64,000 nt of DNA from Cryptomeria japonica (lineage: Eukaryota > Streptophyta > Pinopsida > Cupressales > Cupressaceae), in assembly GCF_030272615.1 (NCBI RefSeq), contig NC_081411.1:835876136-835940135 (forward strand). Direction: 5' to 3'. The notes under the pieces were generated by a model that did no database searches, was not told where the DNA came from, and was given only the letters and a program-made list of their open reading frames with translations. Made by a program: the position numbers and the translations under genes. This document shows, in pieces, positions 11,411 to 21,922 of this stretch; the first letter of the stretch is position 1, and each line of letters starts with the position of its first letter.

Positions 11411-13387
11411 CTATTTTGCTTCAAGCAGCCGCTTAGGGATCCACATGGTTTTTGATTTTTCAATCTTTTGTAGTTCCTTAGAGCGCATTGCTTGTACAAG
11501 TGCCTTAGGAACCCATATAACTTTTGACTTTTCTTCTTTCTTTGTTGGCCTTTGTGGCATTTTGTATTTTTCTTTTTCTTTTTGGATCATATTTTTCTTT
11601 GCTTTTACATGTCGATTAGATGGGACATGTTGATCCTTGAATACACGTGGATTGCTTGATTTATAACTTTTATGCTTGGCATCCAAATTGCTTGGAGGGA
11701 GATGCATGGATATATAGGAATGATATGGAGGTATTTTAGATGGATGGAAGGTACTCGAAGATGTGTGCCTTTGTTGATCCTTCATAAGGGATGGAAGGTT
11801 GGAAGGAGAAGGCATGTATTTGGATTTAACTGGAGAAATGTAGGATTTATGAGAGATACCAACATCTTGAGAAATTTCCCTAAGGCCATGACCTTTAACA
11901 TTTTCTTTAATATGGAGGGGTTCTTGCTTGTGGAGATCTACCCCTTTGCCTTTATAAATATTTTGACTTGTAGGATACACTTTTCTTTGGAAAGAAGGCA
12001 CGAGTTCACTATGAGATGGAGGTGGAATGCAAGGAATGATAGGATCATGAGAGGGATTTGTAGGCATGATGGATCCTTGAGGTGAATATGGAGGATTATG
12101 ATAAGAAGATGAAGGGATACTTTGATCTTGACATGGAAGAGGACCATTAGATAGAGTAGGAAGGGTGTTTGACTCTTCATTTTGAATAGGACCATTTGAA
12201 AAGGAGGAAGAGGCATCATGCTTTTGCTTAGGAAGGATGCTTTGTTCTTGAGATGGAAGGGGATCATCTTGGAAGAAATGGAAAGGTATAATGGGATCAT
12301 CATGGGATTCTAGTGAAATAGGATCTTTTTCAATCATTAGATGGGATTGAGGAGTTTTGGTGTCTTGATCTTGATTTATGATAGGACTTATTTTTTTATT
12401 TTCCAGATTATCCTCTTGACATGGAGTCACTTCTAAGGAAGGGATATGATTTTTCATAGGCGTAGGGGATTCTTAGAAGGTCTCCATATTTTGACATGAT
12501 GGGGATGCATTTTGGAAATGGCCTTTTGGAGTGGGTACGTTTGGAATTGAAGTGTATGATGGCATAGGATCTAGGGTTTTTAAATCTTTAGAGGAACTTG
12601 TATCAATATTGGCATTAACTTGGATTTTCATAGGAGATAGCCCTTGAAGGTAAACATGGGAGATTTCACTATTTGAAGGAGATGGTATGGATTGTTGTTG
12701 AGATATTTTAGGAGATGAAGGCATCATGGAAGGGATGGAGGCCACATATGGAGCCTTGCTAGACATAGGTTCACTATTTTGATTATGCTTAGAAGTAGTT
12801 CCTTCTTTTTCTTTAGGTGAGTCATTAGGATCTTCAATTTCAATGACACCATCATCAAGGAGATCTTGAATCTTATGTTTTAATTCCATACACATTGAAG
12901 TCTTATGTTTGTGATGCCTATGATATGCACAATAACTACTCAAGACTGTACATCCCCATGTGGTCTTTTTAGGCAATATGATAAGATTGTTCTTAAGAAG
13001 CTCTTCCAAAGCTAACTCAATAGATTGCACCAAAGGTGTAAACTATCTATCTAGAGGATATTTGGAGGATATGTCTTTATGACTTGGTGAAGGTGTTTTG
13101 TGATCTTGTATGAGATTTGGTCTTTGATTGTCAATTATTTTCTGGTATCTAATCATCAAATCACCTAATTGTTTTAGCATTCCTTGAAGTTTTGCACTCT
13201 TGATATCATGCATTTGTTTTTCAAAAGGAGTCATTGATTCATTTTCTTGGATTTTCAGGTCATACATTTCTTTCTTGATATCTTGAAGCATTTGAGAAAA
13301 GGTAGCCATGGGAATTGGAGCTAAGGTATCCATGAGATTCTTACTTTTGTCAAAAAAATTAGAAGAGATTTTGGTATGAATAGACAT
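11411..13387 (-). pseudogene. K gag: Tat/Athila-type with a long disordered tail, two in-frame stops
   Basis: One frame of 659 codons runs from the ATG at 13387 to the stop at 11411-11413, broken at 13043-13045 (TAG, from CAG) and 12473-12475. The N-terminal part contains 'PMATFSQMLQDIKKEM' and a helical Lys/Glu stretch. Just after the first stop comes FTPLVQSIELALEELLKN, then the degenerate knuckle CAYHRHHKHKTSMC and LKHKIQDLLDDGVIEIE. That matches the C-[FY]-H-x3-GH-x-T-x2-C...LK..IQ.LID signature of Tat/Athila gags, with Gly replaced. The last 350 codons are Pro, Ser, His and Lys rich and end with two copies of a KSK-x-x-W-x-PK motif. No protease follows. Confidence 0.75.
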
Positions 13388-15380
13388 TTTTAACCGACAA
13401 GACCGAGGGCGAGATGTGTTGCAGAAGTCAAGATCAAATTGTAGCTAGTAGTTCGTTTAACGTACTGATTGAGAGAAGTAACTAAAGATCTAGTTTGGTT
13501 TCAAGAATGATCTATCCTGTGTAAGACGTTATCTAAGTTAACTTAGGTTTGATAAAATGTTTGTTTGAACTAGCTTAAAGATGATCGACAAAATCGTGCA
13601 ACGCAACGACAGAGTTACACTATCAAGGTTGTTTATTCTCAAGAGGATGGTAACCAATTTTAGGCTCGCTGTAGACTGTTTAGACAATTTTGACAATTTT
13701 GACTGATAAGATCAGGAATTCGTATGTCAGAGGATTGGACAGAGATGAGATTCAGAGTTTCAATGGCTGAGGACTACTAGTTTTTGATAAGGATTGATGT
13801 TTCAATGATTGACAGAGACTAGTTTGGACACAAACAAAGTTTATCATTGAATTTGTTTGTTGTTTTCTCTAGTTTTGGTATTCCAGTTTTAGTTTTAGGG
13901 ATGAAAACATAGAAAACACACAAGATATATAATAATTCAATCACAGCATGCTAACCCTATGGAAGTTGGCTTAGAGAAGAAAACCTTTGCTTGCTGACTT
14001 AGGTACACACCCAATAGCTAATTAGAATACGGTCATTGAGTCTCACGCAATGGATTCTCAACACCGTATTAGCTAACTCCAAATGCTAATGGGGGCACAA
14101 TATGGCAAGTGTCTTGGGAGAGTTACTATCTCTCTTGCACAAAGATTATCAACCTTTCAAAGGTGAATTGGGTAGCTTCTATCTTATAGTTCTTAGTTAG
14201 GAATTCCATTTGAAATTACCCCTTGAAGTCACGCAAGCATGATTGAGGCCTATAGCCAACAAGGTACCGAAACAGGGTGTAGTCATGTAAATGTGATTGA
14301 GACTGCGAGGCCCTACAAAATGCTTGATATGAGAGATCTCAAAGAGAAAACTGAAATAATCCCATCCTCTGAGACTTTAATCACCAGAGGCCTATTTATT
14401 GTAGTGAGTTGGAATGCTTAGGTCCAGCTGTACTCACTTGGGTTGTTCTCACAGGGTGATTACTTTTTCCCACCGTGACAGGCCCGCTAAAGGTACACAA
14501 ATCTCAAAACTTAGAAAAAAGCTTCGAGGGTCTAGATTTCTGATTGTCTATAAAAGACAAGAGCATACTCTCCTACCTCTTAGATTTTTCTAAAAACACG
14601 AAAGACAATTTTGTTCTTTAACTAGATAGCAATTTAAGTGCCTAAGAAAATACTAAATGAATACACAATGTTTAGTTGATTCTCCTTAGGCAACCTACAA
14701 AACCAATATGTCAGTAGTCATTTTCTTCTTGATTCTTTGGCAAGCGTATGTTTGATTGATAGATTCTTTGACAAGTGTCCTATAAACATTAAAAGCCCAA
14801 AATTAGTTGCCAATATAACATAAACAAAATCATCAAAAGAAAATTCTATCATGTAAACTATAAATTAAACTAATCTAATAAGAATTTCCATTTTATGACT
14901 ATCCTAGTTATGACAATTTTTGATAGTACTGCACTCTATCATTTATAACTTTTGAACCAGATATAATTTGGAAAATCGCTTCTTTGAAAATGTGGAAAAC
15001 TTGGTTTTAAAAAACATATTAAAATTTGGGTGAGATCCAATAGTTCAATAAAAAGTTATGCCCTTTGAACCGAGACCATTTTTGATTGTCACAGAAGAAT
15101 AGGTAAAATGACAGTCCTACACTCTGTCAATCATAACTTTCCAACCCAAGATATTTAGGAAAATCTGTTTGGTGAACCTGTAGAAAACTTGTTTTTAAAC
15201 AACATATCAAAAATTGGTTGAGATCCAACAGTTAAAAAAAATGTTATTCTTTCCAAACTAAGACCCTTTTTTAATTGTCATAGAAGAACAAACAAAAATA
15301 AAGATTTTTATCTGCAAATTTAACACACATGTTTATTAGTTATAAAAACCAAACATTAAATTTGTTCAAGAAACATTAGA
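13388..15380 (-). other. K untranslated leader
   Basis: This is about 2 kb between the primer site and the gag ATG. No domain is visible on either strand. Two related segments (14930-15060 and 15110-15260) repeat phrases such as 'tatcatttataacttttgaacc' and 'gttgagatccaacagtt', indicating an old internal duplication. A long leader is common in Gypsy elements. Confidence 0.5.
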
Positions 15381-15420
15381 AATCTTGTAGTTGTGGGTTT
15401 GAGCCCCACGGTGGGTGCCA
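15381..15420 (-). promoter_or_regulatory. K primer binding site matching the 3' half of tRNA-Lys(CUU)
   Basis: On the plus strand this reads as the 3' half of a tRNA, with T-arm GTGGGTTTGAGCCCCAC, acceptor GGTGGGT and terminal GCCA. It stands four bases from the LTR edge. Compared with my memory of plant tRNA-Lys(CUU), about 35 of 40 positions agree and the differences are transitions. On K's own strand it is the primer site, beginning TGGCACCCACCGTGGGG. A usual site is about 18 nt. This one continues through the T-arm, variable loop and 3' anticodon stem to about position A37. The tRNA comparison is from memory. Confidence 0.8.
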
Positions 15421-15424
15421 GAAA

Positions 15425-16417
15425 TGTGTGTGTGAAAAGTGGACTAAGAATCTGTATCTGCAAGACACAACACTTCAATCAAGTCATTACATGCATGGTT
15501 AGACATATATAATCAATGAAAAATAAATTGTAGCAATATTAAGCTAAATGATTTAATCAATATGAAACAATTAATATGCAATATGTCAATGAATCCTAGA
15601 GCAAAAATAGTATAATAACAATATATTCTCTAGCCTCTCTTTGAATGACAGATGAGCCCGAATTTATAGAAAATTCAGAAAGAAACCAACGGTTGAGATC
15701 AAATGATGATGAGCGGTCAAGATTTTCCAAGAGGAAGCACAATCCAGGTGAATTGATGTGATTGGATGCTTTTCTCAGTTTTAAAAGAAATTGAACTAAA
15801 ATTAAGATTAAATCAAGAAAAAACTGATTTAAAGGAAACTGAACTAAAATTAATATTAAAATCAAGAAAAAACTGATTTATTATCTATTTCATTGAATTT
15901 TAATATTTAATTGTTTTAATTGCTTTCTTTGAGATTATCTATCAATTTTTAATTTGTTTATTTCAAGATTGTTTCCAATTGATTTCTTTTCTCAATTAAT
16001 TCCTTTCTTGGTCAATTAATTCCTTTTTTGATTTATTTCCATTTTTGAAGATTTGTGCTCAATTGATTTATTTAATTGAATTAATTCCTCTTTCTTGATT
16101 TGTTTCCTTTTTTGAAGATTTATGGCAATTTGATTTATTTAATTAAATATGCTAGGATATTTAATTAAATGAGCACAAATCTTCAAAAATGGAAATAAAT
16201 CAAATAAGATAATTGTTTAAAATGATTTACTTGGAATGATTAATTAATTAAATAAATATTTAATTAATATTGAGTGATTGATTTTGCCATGTGACATTTG
16301 ATGATTAAACAATTAATTGTGTGCTCAAGATTTATTTAATTGCCTTTGGTTAGGAGCTTGGTGACGTTGTCGAGATTAGGGGCCTATGGTTTAGATGACC
16401 GTTTTTAGGGTATTACA
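15425..16417 (-). repeat. K 5' LTR
   Basis: This is 993 bp, starting TGTAATACCC at 16417 on the minus strand and ending in five CA steps at 15425. It matches 6441-7536 plus 1431-1456. It has lost about 150 bp near 15530 at a short 'tagcaa/aatatt' junction and gained a 31-bp inverted copy at 16171-16201. The two LTRs must have been identical at insertion, so these changes came later. Confidence 0.85.
16171..16201. repeat. 31-bp inverted copy of an upstream LTR segment
   Basis: 16171-16201 is an exact reverse complement of 16030-16060, 110 bp away in the same LTR. The other K LTR lacks it and reads straight through at about 7320. Confidence 0.9.
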
Positions 16418-17737
16418 ATGATCACATCAGAACCTATGGAGGTTGTGGAATTAGAACAAACAGTGTCTTACAATGCTTTATCTCAATTTCCTGATGGTGT
16501 TATCGTAAAAGGTGATTTGTTTAGCTATATTGATTACAAAATCAAAGATTTAGGATCATTATCAATATACTCTCAATTGAAATCCCTTTGTGATAAGAGC
16601 AAAAAGATTCACCCCAAGTATATTAGGGTTTATGAGAAGGGTTTTCACAATGCAGCTTATTTTCTTGAAGATTTTGAAGAGGAACATGTTAGAATCATTC
16701 TGAGTCAAGTTCATGGTTAGAATATGTATCTGGAAAGGACACATACTATAACCAAGGAAGCAATCCATGTCGTGACTCATTTTTGGTCACCCGGTTAAGT
16801 TTGCAAGCTAAGGAGAATTTATAAAGAGACTCTAACCATTTTAACCTCATCTACCTCTAATGGGCATGCATTTTCTGTTAATAACATTAAGGACCCAACG
16901 ACTAAACTAGCTACTATGGTTATAAGCTACAAGATATTCTATTCCAATAGAGCGAATAATATGCCATCTGCAATAGTGCATACAACCTATAGAATGATTG
17001 TTGAGAACACATATTATGACCTATGTGAGGCCATAAGGAGTCAATTGATGTTGAATCTATAGTCAATTAAGAAGGGCAACAGTCAAAAGTTCAAATTTGG
17101 TCAGTTCTTGATTGCTTTATTCTTTTACTTTCAGAATTCCCTACCAGGAATTGGTGATATTGAATTGTCAAAAGACCTACTGGTAACTGCTCAGATCAAG
17201 AACAATATTAAGGCTATTAAGAACACTTTCTCTGTTGCAATGAATAGGTACTTAAATGAATTTTAGAAGAAAATGAGTATGAGGGTTAGGTAACTTGAAG
17301 ATGTGGTAAAAACAATTGCTAAGAAAATCATTTTCAATTATGACTTATTGATCGGTTATGCTAATAACTTGTTGGTATCTCCAGTGGAGAAGAAAAAGAA
17401 AAGACTGGGAACATTCAAATAGAAAACTACACTGGCTAAAACCAATAGTGCTCAACCTAGAAATGTTAAAGGAAAGAAGAAGGTTGAGAAAGCACCTTCA
17501 ACACCTTCTATACTAGCTAATACAAGAGTGACACAAAGTGTCCAAGTCAAAAAGGAACAAGTACCCAAGGTGAATGCTATGAAGTAGATTGCAATAAAGA
17601 AGAGAGGCAAGCACTTGATTCTTCAAGAAAAATTTGATGATACTGACACTGAGGACGAAACCAAGAAAATGAAAGCAACTGGTAAAATAGCTAAACTAGT
17701 TGGAAATAAAAAGGATTCAACCATTGAAGAGGAGATT
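16418..17737 (+). pseudogene. J unknown ORF, central piece
   Basis: This continues the frame begun at 1391. About 100 codons are open to the TAG at 16718, with stretches such as YNALSQFPDGVIVKGDLF. After that, TAG/TAA stops occur roughly every 40-100 codons to 17737, with the intervening peptide still coherent (e.g. NGHAFSVNNIKDPTTKLATM, FFYFQNSLPGIGDIELSKD). The first two thirds look globular and the rest is Lys-rich. I do not recognise the fold. Its place downstream of gag and upstream of the polypurine tract recalls the extra or env-like ORFs of some plant Copia elements, but I see no signal peptide or clear membrane segment. Confidence 0.6.
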
Positions 17738-18774
17738 GATCCCCTCTTCCTTGTTGGAAATACAAAGGAAATTGATTGAATTATGTAGTGAAAAAGTGAC
17801 AAAGAATTGATTATAACTTGAGATTCGAATATGGGATGAAGATGTGCACCTGAATCTGGTAGTAATATGTCGAGACGAATTCACCCTGCGAATTTGACAA
17901 AAATTTGCTTGGACCATGGCGGGAATGTACACGGTCCTTCAAAAAATCCACTAAATGAAAAGGGTTTTTTCACCTCTAAAATGGAACCTAGATTTCAAAG
18001 TATAGCTACACACTTGCACACACACAAAAAAGAGGAAAATGGGTTGGGATTGGGGGTTTGCCTTTAGGTCAACCCCCAATTTTGGAATTAACCAAGTAAT
18101 GAAAGAAAGTACTTTCAAGCAGATGTAAATGAAAGACTGAATTGTAAATCAACTCAAGGGAGGTTGTAGTGGCAATGTTGATAGAAATTCTTGTGTGGAA
18201 TTGTATGTTAGAATCAATCTCCTCTTCAATGGTTGAATCCTTGACTTGAATGCAACACCTAGCCTTGAAGGGAGACTTGAGAATACTCAATGTTGGAAAA
18301 GAATGCATGAATGCTTGATGGCTTATGCAAATTGAACCTATCCAACTTCGACCTATCCAGCTTATATAACTTATGCAAATGAGAGGACAAATTCCCCTTA
18401 AATACATGTTAGTGGATCTAATTTTTGTCATGGGCCGACATCGAGGGATTTTCCCACCCGATGCACAACCAACAATGTAACCCTATGAAGGGTCGTTCCC
18501 AAAAATAGGGTAGGAATAGGGGTGGCACGCCCTTGTCTAAGGGGGGATAGTGGCACCATGCTCCTGTCCAAGGGTGGATAGTGGCACCACGCTCCTTTCC
18601 TGCCCCTTTCTCTAGGGTAGAGTGTGGACAGGGTGATGTAGAGGCCAAGGAAGAAGTTGTTTTTGAAGGATGAGCAATCTCCAATCTTCGATCAGGCTAG
18701 AGGATTTGAACTTGTGTGTGTGAGAACCCTAATGCAGTAAAAAATTGCTAGGGTCATCTTTTTATGACACTACA
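17738..18774 (-). repeat. C 3' LTR, truncated
   Basis: On the minus strand it starts TGTAGTGTCATAAAAA at 18774, directly after the polypurine tract. It aligns with 52146-53228 and in part with 56096-57026. It contains 'ggatagtggcacca' tandem units at about 18540-18600, fewer than in D. Confidence 0.8.
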
Positions 18775-18794
18775 TTTAGCCCCCACTTTAGCGG
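18775..18794 (-). promoter_or_regulatory. C polypurine tract
   Basis: On the minus strand CCGCTAAAGTGGGGGCTAAA ends at the LTR TG. The same 20 bases precede B's 3' LTR at 48878-48897. Confidence 0.85.
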
Positions 18795-19485
18795 GAGTAT
18801 AAGCGTATGACAATACTACTGGTAAAGTACAAGGAAACAAGATTGAAAGACTTTTACCATGTCAAGGAGGCAAGATGCACCAAGCCCCCAGTGGACTTAG
18901 GATCTTACAAATTTGATTGACAAAGTAAAAGGGAAGATCGAGAAGGGGAGAACCATGACTTCAAGTAGAAAATTTCCCTTCACTATGAGTCATGAAAGCA
19001 AGGATACCAAAGAATACAAAGAAAAAAAAAGTTAACTTAGTAATTCTAAGTATCACAAGAAAGAAAATATGAGCAGAGTGTATGCCTCCATGTTAAAGTG
19101 ATCGCGCATGCCTTATCGGGAGAGATTTATTTAAGGTGGGATACACCCAAGAGAGAGAGAGAAGAAAGGGAGAACGTTATCACAAGGATTTAGCCCCCAA
19201 TCATGGAATAAATCCAAGGATAATAAACACAAAACATGAGGTAGTGTCGTATTCCTCAGGGTCAGTATGCTATATGATAACTCATGTATATCATGTATGT
19301 ATATGCATATAATAATCATCATTCCCCATAGAAGGACACTACCTTAGAAGATAGGGAAGAGAGGATGTTTATTGAGTCAACATGAAAGAAACCAAGGGAA
19401 CAATAGAAGAACAAGGATACACATAGAAGAATGGTAACAAAAGAGCAATAAAGGAGAGAGAGAAAGATCTATAGTGATAATATTG

Positions 19486-19764
19486 CTAATATAGCATGAC
19501 ATCCACCTCCCGACCTTGCTGATAATTATTTTGGGAAGGCGACAAACATGCTAGAGGAGTGATATTGAGCACAATAGATGGAGATATCACAAGATCCAAA
19601 CAAAGACTATGCTCATGTTGTAAGTCACTTTGTTCGATTCGAGGAGCTAGGATTAGGGTTTGTGAAAACTCATTCGATAAATGCTTGTCCACATCAACAT
19701 ATTCATACTCACTATCAAAAGTATTAAGAGTTGTATTTCCATTATGACTAATATTTTCACCCAT
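19486..19764 (-). pseudogene. C conserved 92-codon ORF
   Basis: An acidic ORF begins MGENISHNGN and contains SEYEYVDVDKHLSNEF. The same ORF, with the same length and ends, occurs in D at 53981-54259 with a modest number of substitutions. Retention in two separately decayed copies suggests it was coding in the parent. It could be the C-terminal part of a spliced or frameshifted gag extension. No domain is recognised. Confidence 0.45.
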
Positions 19765-19961
19765 TTCTTCATCAAAATTTAGAGAAAGAAGAGCAAGAAC
19801 ATGAATAGAAGTAAAACCATCACATGTTTATGCAACTTATGATTTAGAGATGTTGGTTGAACATCTTGCTTTGGAGAAAAGGGAATCATGTCAACTGTCG
19901 GAGTCTGAGGAGATTGAGTATTTTGAGGGATAGCTTCATGAGCTCAAACACAGCATCTTTG

Positions 19962-20393
19962 TCAGCATTCTCTTGCACAATGATTCTGTCGAGTCTTAGT
20001 GGAAGGCTGAGAAGGAGGAGGAATGCTTAAAAAAGTAGGAATATTTCTCTGCTTAATAGTGGAAGGTTTAGGTGGAGGTCTTTTAGGTTGAACAATAGGA
20101 GAAGGAGGTCTCTTCTCTTGATAAGAGAAAGGAGGTGGAACTGTGCCATAGAAAGGAGGAATATTAGGTGTAGGAAGGAGACTAGGTCCATCATGAGGAT
20201 GAGGTATAAGTCTAACCTTAGGAAGAATATTGGTGTTCTCCTTAAGAGAAGGTAAAGTCACATCCATAGGTATAGGTGGACTATCTTCCTTAGGAGGGAG
20301 ATTAGTTCTATCTGTGAGGGGAAGAACCTCATCTTGAAGAATAATAGGGATGTCAAGTGTTGGGGATCTAGGTTGACTTAAGGATAATATCAT
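19962..20393 (-). pseudogene. C proline-rich gag-like segment
   Basis: This is 143 codons rich in Pro, with repeated PP and basic residues (e.g. IVQPKRPPPKPSTIK, IPPPSQPSTKT). Its counterpart in D is 54484-54880. It lies 3' of the gag and protease remnants in D, so it is the tail of the gag-pro region in this family. The same genomic order is seen in both copies. Confidence 0.5.
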
Positions 20394-20505
20394 ATTATTC
20401 TTCTATTTTTGATAAGATTGAAAAAGAGCATCACTCCTTAATGGAAGATATTGAAATTGTTTAGGCCAAAAGAAATCAATAGGAACACCGGGGCTACTTT
20501 CAGAT

Positions 20506-21693
20506 GGATGCATAAGCATTCAAAGTCTTATAATGATGAGAAAATAGAGCTTGAAGTATGACCAAAGATGGATGAGGAAGAAATAGTGCAAGATGATATT
20601 GTCTATCCTATCAAGAAAAAGGATGACACTACTTCCCAACCAATGATCTTTGTTGATGAAATACAAGATACTATTGATCTATCTAGAAATATTATGCAAC
20701 CAGATAAGAAGCCATCGATTATTACAATTTCATAGGCTACTCAGAAGATACCTATAGAAAAAGTTGAGGAGAAGTCCTCTAAACAGGAAAATGAGAAGGA
20801 GAAATCTGCTGAACCAGAAAAGGCATTAGTCAAGAAACCTAATGATGATGATGACTCATTAGGAATAATAGGGCCTATAGATGTAGAAAATATGAGTGCA
20901 TTGGAACTAATGGAGATTGCAACTATTATGCAATCCAGGGGTCAGAAGAAGAGACTCAAGGAATAGAGGAAGGAAGCAGAAACCATCTAAACTATTGTTG
21001 AGATTTTGTCCAGTCTTCTACTGGAGACTGCTATAGGGGATTTTTCAACCCCTATCAGTAAGCTTGGCCAGTTGGTTGCTGATGCTTCTGACAAACTCAA
21101 GTCCCTTGAGGAAGTAGCTCAGACTATGGATGAGAAAAACTACAAGAAGAAAAGAGGTGAACATATAATGAAATATATTGACAAAGGGAAGATTTGTTTA
21201 GCCTTGAACAAAGATCTTTTGAGAAAATCTATTGAGATAGGAGCAAAATTATAGCCTACACATCTAATGTTTCATTTTTCTATGCTGATTTAGTTAACAA
21301 GTGACCAAGGATAGAACTGGAATTGGAAAATATATGTAATGCCTACATACCTTTACAGGACCCAGTCTTAGCTTTTGGCAAATCTATGGATGATTTGCAA
21401 AATCGGTTAGATTCGTATGATTTTGAATAGACAAAGAGACTCCGATCCCTGAAGGAGTTAAAGAACTTATTGAGACTGAAGGTGGACATCTTGCAATGAT
21501 CTTATAAGAATGCAAAAGTGGTTTTAGCTACTTCAGAGATGAGTACAATTGATGCAATGGAAGAATTTTCTGCACAGGTCATGACAACCATAGAGATTAC
21601 TGAAACCTTATTGGAAACATGGGAAAATGATTTTTCTCAAATGAAGCTTACTTTCAATAATATTTTCTTGAATATTGAAATGAACACTCCTTA
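20506..21693 (+). pseudogene. J unknown ORF, C-terminal piece with coiled-coil character
   Basis: Coding resumes after C with a charged stretch (EKVEEKSSKQENEKEK), then 82 uninterrupted codons at 21006-21254 containing FSTPISKLGQLVADASDKLK. After a frameshift near 21255 it continues with Leu-heptad helices (LRSLKELKNLLRLKVDILQ) to a TAA at about 21691. Several TAG codons fit mutated CAG. Helical, likely oligomerising C-termini are known in extra ORFs of plant Copia elements, but the role here is unknown. It ends about 215 bp before the polypurine tract. Confidence 0.55.
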
Positions 21694-21907
21694 ATACAGA
21701 CTTTTAAGTTTTTGTATATGTAAACTTTTGATGCAAATTTTGCTATATATATGTATTTTACTTTTCAATTTGGCATTGTTGTGAAAGGGGGAGTAGAAAT
21801 ATGTATGTGTTGTAAAATTTTGTATGTATTGTTAAGGGGGAGTTGAAATATGTGTAGCAAACTTAGTTGTAAAGTTGTAAAATTTTCTAAGTGTTGTCAT
21901 CAATGCC

Positions 21908-21922
21908 AAAGGGGGAGATTGT
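21908..21922 (+). promoter_or_regulatory. J polypurine tract
   Basis: AAAGGGGGAGATTGT directly precedes the 3' LTR. The same 'gcyaaagggggagattg' phrase precedes H's 3' LTR at 32449, so the two families share plus-strand priming signals. Confidence 0.75.

Larger units (their letters stand above)
1431..16417 (-). mobile_element. Element K: minus-strand Gypsy-type LTR element with gag and no pol
   Basis: On the minus strand the order is 5' LTR (16417-15425), a tRNA-Lys primer site (15420-15381), a long leader, gag (13387-11411), about 3.9 kb of noncoding DNA, a polypurine tract (7550-7537) and the 3' LTR (7536-6441, then 1456-1431). The LTRs start TGTAATACCC and end in a CA repeat. The flanks read ATGATTA at 1424-1430 and ATGATCA at 16418-16424, so at least ATGAT is a target duplication. 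The 3' LTR is split by insertion I. There is no protease, RT or integrase, so K must have depended on another element. Its gag places it near the Tat/Athila branch of Gypsy. Confidence 0.85.
17738..20505 (-). mobile_element. Element C: fragment of a D-family element (3' LTR plus part of the interior)
   Basis: This aligns along its whole length with 52146-55005 of element D. On the minus strand it holds part of the interior (20505-18795), the polypurine tract and most of the 3' LTR (18774-17738). Both ends are truncated relative to D. The LTR lacks about 200 bp of its terminus, and the interior stops before the protease and gag found in D. No target duplication is visible, so deletions probably trimmed it. 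It splits J's unknown ORF. Confidence 0.8.

Noticed and set aside
15381-15420. A tRNA-Lys gene
   Set aside because: Only the 3' half is present, including an encoded CCA that nuclear tRNA genes lack, and it lies at the LTR edge where a primer site belongs.
17738-20505. C as a complete insertion with target duplication
   Set aside because: Comparison with D shows both ends are truncated, and no flanking repeat was found.
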